Positions 8,103-11,325 of a DNA stretch of 11,325 bases are shown one piece after another (the first letter of the stretch is position 1; each line of letters begins with the position of its first letter). Source of the DNA: Bacteroidales bacterium. GTDB taxonomy: Bacteria > Bacteroidota > Bacteroidia > Bacteroidales > JALTDM01. Where the stretch lies: NCBI GenBank assembly GCA_027074135.1, contig JALTDM010000096.1:1-11325 (forward strand), read 5' to 3'. Made by a program: the position numbers and the translations under genes. A model generated the notes under the pieces. It was not told where the DNA came from and did no database searches. It worked only from the letters and a program-made list of their open reading frames with translations.

Positions 8103-8187
8103 GGCGAACGACCAAGCTCACCTGCCGCTATGGAGCAAGGCCGAAGGCCGCAGCGGAATAGCGGTCAGGTGGAGCGCCTTGTTATAC
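8103..8187 (-). other. attC-like integron recombination site (85 bp)
   Basis: The outer boxes on the plus strand are GGCGAAC (8103-8109) and GTTATAC (8181-8187). The arms GCTCACCTGCCGCTAT (about 8116-8131) and ATAGCGGTCAGGTGGAGC (about 8158-8175) are complementary apart from two unpaired bases on the second arm. This is the asymmetric extrahelical-base pattern of attC sites. The tip carries a nested GGCC-GAA-GGCC hairpin. Read with the genes (minus strand), the site opens with GTATAAC, inside which the small ORF 8182-8316 terminates, and closes with GTTCGCC. That R' box departs from consensus GTTRRRY but keeps GTT. It lies between the TIR gene and the R-M operon and could also work as a transcription-attenuating hairpin. 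Confidence 0.75.
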
Positions 8188-8316
8188 ATTCTTTTTATAT
8201 CTTTTCTTCAGCGGTTTTCGGATAAAAGAAGCTGACAAAGGCAATTTGGTCGAAGTGTAGCAAAGCTCTTCATCCGCTGTTATCTTCAGGTTTAAGGCTA
8301 TAGAAACTTTATTCAT
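8182..8316 (-). CDS. Small 44-residue basic protein overlapping the TIR gene end (hypothetical)
   Basis: The ATG (complement of 8314-8316) overlaps the last 8 bp of the TIR-NTPase gene in a different frame, with GGGGAAG about 7 bp upstream as an SD, so translational coupling is possible. The product begins MNKVSIALNL and ends in a strongly basic tail (RKPLKKRYKKNV). It has no recognisable domain and no clear membrane span. The TAA stop lies inside the attC-like core box GTATAAC, a position typical of cassette ORFs. Base composition is less AT-rich than the TIR gene upstream, which suggests the segment could be the 3' remnant of an older cassette gene onto which the TIR gene was joined. It could equally be a real small partner protein or just an open frame. 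Confidence 0.4.
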   Translation of the reverse strand: MNKVSIALNLKITADEELCYTSTKLPLSASFIRKPLKKRYKKNV

Positions 8317-10876
8317 GTTTGTACTTCCCCAACAAAAGTTTTTTCTCTGAAATTTTCAAAATGTTTGCAAGTTTTTGCCTATCTTCATATTTAATGGGGT
8401 GTAACGCATTGTATTCAACTACCATATATCTCAAAATATTTTTCGCTATCTCTGAAAAATCTCTTTCACTTATCCTTTTTGATATCTCATTTACTTTTAT
8501 ATTTTTTAAATACCACATAACAACTTTTTCCTTCACTAAAAATGAAACTGGAGTATTAAACCTTTTATCTATATTTTCAATTATTTCCAATAATTTATCA
8601 GAACCTAAAGAATAGGCTATTTTGTTAATTACACCATAAACAAAAAAGAAATTTAAATTCCAAAAGATACGTCTTGCTATCTTATCGAGCTCATTTTCAC
8701 TTAGTTTTCTTCTTTTTTCTGATATAATTGCTTTCAGTGCCTTAGATATAATATCAACTATCGTCTTTTGGGAATCTTCATATTTTATGATCTCAAAAAA
8801 TGAAGATAATATTCTCAAATAGATGTTCATTGCCTCTTCAAATAACTCCTCTGACTTTGTCTTTTCTAAAGATCCACCTCTATTTTTTAAAATGGCTCCT
8901 ATTACCTCTGTGGTTCTTATAGCTCTTCTTAAATCCTTTTCTAAAGTGTCATCCTCTAAAGTATCATCTGTGTCAATTATTTCTTCTTTCTCTTCTTTTT
9001 TATCTTGAACTTCTAATATCTCATGTCTTGTTTTTTCAGGAGTTGTATTAGATGGTGGTAAAGAAGCTTTAACAATAATATCTATCTGTTCATCAAAAGA
9101 TTTAACATCATCTTTCGTTAGTGATGCTGGATTATATCTATCAAACAATAACATCGCATTTAACTCGAGTTCCTCTAAAATGTTAATGTCTTTAGTATGG
9201 TGAACCAAAAATATGGCAATATAAGCATTTTCATATACATGAAGATTCTGCATAATATTTTCAATTTCTTTTTTTATTTCATCTTTCTTAAGATTATCAG
9301 CAAAATATTTAGATATAAAGAAGTAGTAAATATACGGATAACTGAAAGAATAATTACCAAGACTATCCAACAAAACAATTGGGGCTAATCTCTTAAGTAG
9401 TATTTCTTGTTTTATAGGTAGAATATATTTCTCTTCGTAATCTTTCACAAAAGTATCAAAATCCTGTATTGAAAATTCGCTTTTGTTCTTGCTATAAAAA
9501 TAATAAGCCAATTCTGTTAAAAAATTCAAATATATATCAATCTCATCGTTTTTTACACCCTGTTTTTTTAAGTAAAAATAGATAAGCGCCTGATAACAAT
9601 ATCCGAGAGATGTTATTTCCTGATCAAGGGGCATAGCAAAAGTTTCATATGTTTTTATTGCCGTAAGTATAAAAAAAGGATATGCGGGCATTATTCCTTT
9701 CCCAAAAATCTTCCCCAGTGTTTGTTCTATAATTTCCCACTTCTGATCGATTTCTTTATATAGTTCAATATCTCTTCTTCCTGGATCTTTCAAAGATGCC
9801 CATTTTTTAATCAACTCGTATCTTAAAGACGGCTTTAACTCATTTATCCTAAAATATGTAAACGACGAAATTAGTTTATCATCTTTTATATTCAATGAAA
9901 AAATATCGTCGACAACAAGCACACAAGGATATTTCAAAAGTGCATTGATATGCTTCCCCTTGTTTTTGGATAAATAAAAATCATCAATTATAGGAACAAC
10001 GCGATTCGCATCAATTTCATAAAAAGATACACCTTCATACTGCTGTTCATATGCTTTTAATATTCTGTTTTCAATTATTCCACTAAATTTGTGGTCCTTA
10101 TCAACCAGATAAATAGGTATAAAATTACGTTTCCGTAATTCTTCAAAGATTACCTTACAAAGTGTTGTTTTACCAGATTGTCCTTCCCCTGCTATAACAA
10201 TCTTTTTATAATCATAAAAGTTTTCTATTAACTCTTGCGAATTTATTTTTCCCTTAAATTCTCTTGAGTTGTCATATTCATTCAGATCAGGATATATAAA
10301 TATATCATCTAAAAAAACTGTTTCCTTCATAGAATGAGCTTTTGATAGTATTTCTGAATCTTGTAAGAATTCCTCAAATTCCCTTTTTAATTTTATTTTT
10401 CTAATCATTATTTCTTGTTCTATTATTTTTTTCAATCCGTTATAAATATCCACCCAGGCATCATCTCTATTATCAAATTTTATAACCGGTTTTGCATCTG
10501 TCGGAAGAGCTAGAGTCTTTGAATACTTACCGAAATCATCCTGCCATGCACAAGGTGAAATAATAATCGGTATAACTTGGATACCTTTCTTTTTTCTTAA
10601 CTCAAAAGCTTTCTTTTTTTCCTTTTGACAAGCAGGTGATGAAATGAAGTTTGATGAAATAAATAAACAAATAATGTCTGCTTTTTCAATATTTTTCTCT
10701 ATTTCATCTTCAAAGTTTTTGCCAGGTAAAATCTCGCGATCGTACCAATCTTCTATTAAACCATTTGTTTTCAAAGGTGTAATATGCTTTTTAAACTCTT
10801 TAATGTAAGGATTTTCTTCTTTATTATCCTCATGAGAATATGAAATAAATAGCTTTAATTTACTATATCCATTCAT
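8309..10876 (-). CDS. TIR-domain STAND-like NTPase, putative anti-phage sensor
   Basis: This is an 855-residue cytoplasmic protein. Residues 6-150 form a TIR domain starting KLFISYSHED, with the putative catalytic glutamate E86 in the SSPACQKE segment, which is expected to cleave NAD+. A P-loop NTPase follows: Walker A GEGQSGKTT (230-238), then two hydrophobic-strand acidic motifs, VVPIIDD (293-299) and VLVVDD (319-324), the likely Walker B and a neighbouring strand. The C-terminal half is helical. An acidic low-complexity linker with a DDTLEDDTLE duplication precedes a last helical segment starting near LRRAIRTTEVIGAILKNRGGSL. There are no obvious LRR, TPR or WD repeats. By analogy with TIR-STAND systems, phage sensing would trigger oligomerisation and NAD depletion. 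The gene is conspicuously AT-rich compared with the R-M operon. The start is supported by AGGAAGG five bases upstream. Confidence 0.88.
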   Translation of the reverse strand: MNGYSKLKLFISYSHEDNKEENPYIKEFKKHITPLKTNGLIEDWYDREILPGKNFEDEIEKNIEKADIICLFISSNFISSPACQKEKKKAFELRKKKGIQVIPIIISPCAWQDDFGKYSKTLALPTDAKPVIKFDNRDDAWVDIYNGLKKIIEQEIMIRKIKLKREFEEFLQDSEILSKAHSMKETVFLDDIFIYPDLNEYDNSREFKGKINSQELIENFYDYKKIVIAGEGQSGKTTLCKVIFEELRKRNFIPIYLVDKDHKFSGIIENRILKAYEQQYEGVSFYEIDANRVVPIIDDFYLSKNKGKHINALLKYPCVLVVDDIFSLNIKDDKLISSFTYFRINELKPSLRYELIKKWASLKDPGRRDIELYKEIDQKWEIIEQTLGKIFGKGIMPAYPFFILTAIKTYETFAMPLDQEITSLGYCYQALIYFYLKKQGVKNDEIDIYLNFLTELAYYFYSKNKSEFSIQDFDTFVKDYEEKYILPIKQEILLKRLAPIVLLDSLGNYSFSYPYIYYFFISKYFADNLKKDEIKKEIENIMQNLHVYENAYIAIFLVHHTKDINILEELELNAMLLFDRYNPASLTKDDVKSFDEQIDIIVKASLPPSNTTPEKTRHEILEVQDKKEEKEEIIDTDDTLEDDTLEKDLRRAIRTTEVIGAILKNRGGSLEKTKSEELFEEAMNIYLRILSSFFEIIKYEDSQKTIVDIISKALKAIISEKRRKLSENELDKIARRIFWNLNFFFVYGVINKIAYSLGSDKLLEIIENIDKRFNTPVSFLVKEKVVMWYLKNIKVNEISKRISERDFSEIAKNILRYMVVEYNALHPIKYEDRQKLANILKISEKKLLLGKYKHE
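8940..8969 (-). repeat. 15-bp tandem duplication inside the TIR gene
   Basis: Two adjacent 15-bp units (tctaaagtgtcatcc and tctaaagtatcatct) differ at two positions. They encode the repeated DDTLE in the acidic linker between the NTPase and the C-terminal helical segment. Length is a multiple of three, so copy-number change would keep the frame. Confidence 0.6.
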
Positions 10877-10881
10877 ATTAG

Positions 10882-10888
10882 CCTTCCT
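10882..10888 (-). promoter_or_regulatory. Ribosome-binding site of the TIR-NTPase gene
   Basis: The complement reads AGGAAGG, five bases before the ATG at 10874-10876. It is the clearest SD in the window on the minus strand and fixes this start over downstream ATGs. Confidence 0.7.
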
Positions 10889-10981
10889 AATTCATATTTG
10901 ACCCTATTTTACTCAAACTTGAAGATAACATTTGTGTATATTCACTCATGTTGATGTATAACATTTATAATTGAATGGAAT

Positions 10982-11009
10982 TCTATAATTTCCTCTGTCC
11001 TATCTCCAA
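10982..11009 (-). promoter_or_regulatory. Candidate weak promoter upstream of the TIR gene
   Basis: On the minus strand TTGGAG (complement of 11004-11009) and TATAGA (complement of 10982-10987) are separated by 16 bp, about 105 bp before the TIR start. The match to the sigma-70 consensus is moderate at best and the region is AT-rich, so false positives are expected. It would be the only visible promoter for the TIR gene and possibly for the cassette-like genes behind it, because no promoter fits in the short gaps before the R-M operon or the DUF4365 gene. Confidence 0.25.
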
Positions 11010-11073
11010 ATCTTCTTCAAAGAGGAGAAATTGTCCCCTAACTAAAGGGTAAAATTCAAAATTCTTCTACTTT

Positions 11074-11130
11074 TTGACAACATTTAGTTTATTATATAGA
11101 ATTCAGTTTAATGTCAATACCTGTTATAAT
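11074..11130 (+). promoter_or_regulatory. Divergent sigma-70-type promoter(s)
   Basis: TTGACA (11074-11079), a perfect -35 box, is followed after 17 bp by TAGAAT (11097-11102). A second, extended -10 element TGtTATAAT lies at 11122-11130, but it is only 13 bp from the ATG at 11144, leaving almost no leader. Together they point rightwards, away from the TIR gene, to the reading frame at 11144. Confidence 0.55.
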
Positions 11131-11143
11131 CAGGGGGGTTATC

Positions 11144-11284
11144 ATGAAGAATTTTCATGAATTCCTTGAACAAAAGAGGCTCGTTGAAAAACGAAAGCTC
11201 GGGCGCATTTCGTTTTTGTTGATAGACTTAACCTGCCGAAGCGGCTTGATGAAAGTTGCTGAAACACAGTTCCCATCTTCCTGA
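11144..11284 (+). pseudogene. Short divergent ORF, possibly frameshifted 5' end of a tyrosine recombinase
   Basis: An ATG with a strong SD (AGGGGGG at 11132-11138, five bases upstream) and a good promoter opens a 46-residue frame starting MKNFHEFLEQKRLVEKRK and ending at TGA 11282-11284. The first 18 residues resemble the start of tyrosine-recombinase SAM-like domains (F..FL..K.LV.EK), and the similarity then stops. In another frame, from about 11198, the sequence reads ARAHFVFVDRLNLPKRLDE before a stop, which would restore a plausible continuation after a one-base shift. I therefore read it as a broken gene, though a genuine small protein or a chance frame cannot be excluded. It is divergent from the cassette-like array, where an integron integrase gene would be expected. 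The recombinase link is an impression from short motif similarity, not a firm assignment. Confidence 0.35.
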
Positions 11285-11325
11285 CACCAGTTGAGACCGA
11301 AGGTAAAGAAAAACCTCTGCCGTGT

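Noticed and set aside
11155..11325. Minus-strand open frame at the right edge
   Set aside because: It overlaps the plus-strand frame that has a promoter and SD, and its translation is rich in Ser, Phe and Arg with no recognisable motif. Probably antisense noise.
1..11325. CRISPR array, tRNA or rRNA genes
   Set aside because: No regularly spaced direct repeats, no cloverleaf-like sequences with CCA ends and no conserved rRNA stretches were seen on either strand.

Overview
The window carries a run of minus-strand anti-phage defence genes. In transcription order (high to low coordinate) they are a TIR-domain NTPase (8309-10876), a 44-codon ORF overlapping its end (8182-8316), a three-gene type I restriction-modification operon (DUF3644/HEPN-like protein 7095-8078, fused HsdM-HsdS 4020-7094, HsdR 1625-4015), and a DUF4365 nuclease-like protein (454-1467). 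Host taxonomy cannot be fixed from the sequence. The style (Gram-negative-like SD sites, attC-like elements, patchy GC) suits an environmental bacterium, possibly a proteobacterium in the broad sense or Desulfobacterota, but this is a guess.

The most interesting feature is the spacing between the genes. Two long GC-rich imperfect inverted repeats (1480-1611 and 8103-8187) look like integron attC recombination sites. Each has outer AAC/GTT core boxes, a paired central stem with unpaired extra bases on one arm, and a variable tip. A third, half-site-like sequence (422-452) begins two bases after the DUF4365 stop codon. All lie directly downstream of a minus-strand gene, and the next gene starts 12-24 bp beyond each complete site. 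The simplest reading is a cassette array whose members are a TIR-NTPase, an entire ~6.5 kb type I R-M operon and a DUF4365 gene. If so, the R-M cassette is exceptionally large. No intact integrase is visible. At the right edge a divergent plus-strand reading frame (11144-11284, with a good promoter and SD) begins with residues that loosely resemble the N-terminus of a tyrosine recombinase and then appears to lose frame. Divergent placement beside the first cassette is where an integrase gene would sit, but this remains a hypothesis.

In the left part, 1-72 is the tail of an unidentified plus-strand gene. It is followed by a 167-bp non-coding miniature inverted-repeat element (127-293) with perfect 19-bp ends and a palindrome at its exact centre. 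The stretch 294-421 shows no gene.

Functionally, HsdR and HsdM-HsdS should form a DNA-modifying and restricting complex. The DUF3644 protein carries an R-X4-H motif typical of HEPN ribonucleases and is joined to hsdMS with zero spacing, so it may be an RNase that backs up or guards the R-M enzyme, as PrrC does for EcoprrI. The TIR-NTPase is probably an NAD-consuming abortive-infection sensor. Its gene is visibly much more AT-rich than the R-M genes, which points to separate origins.
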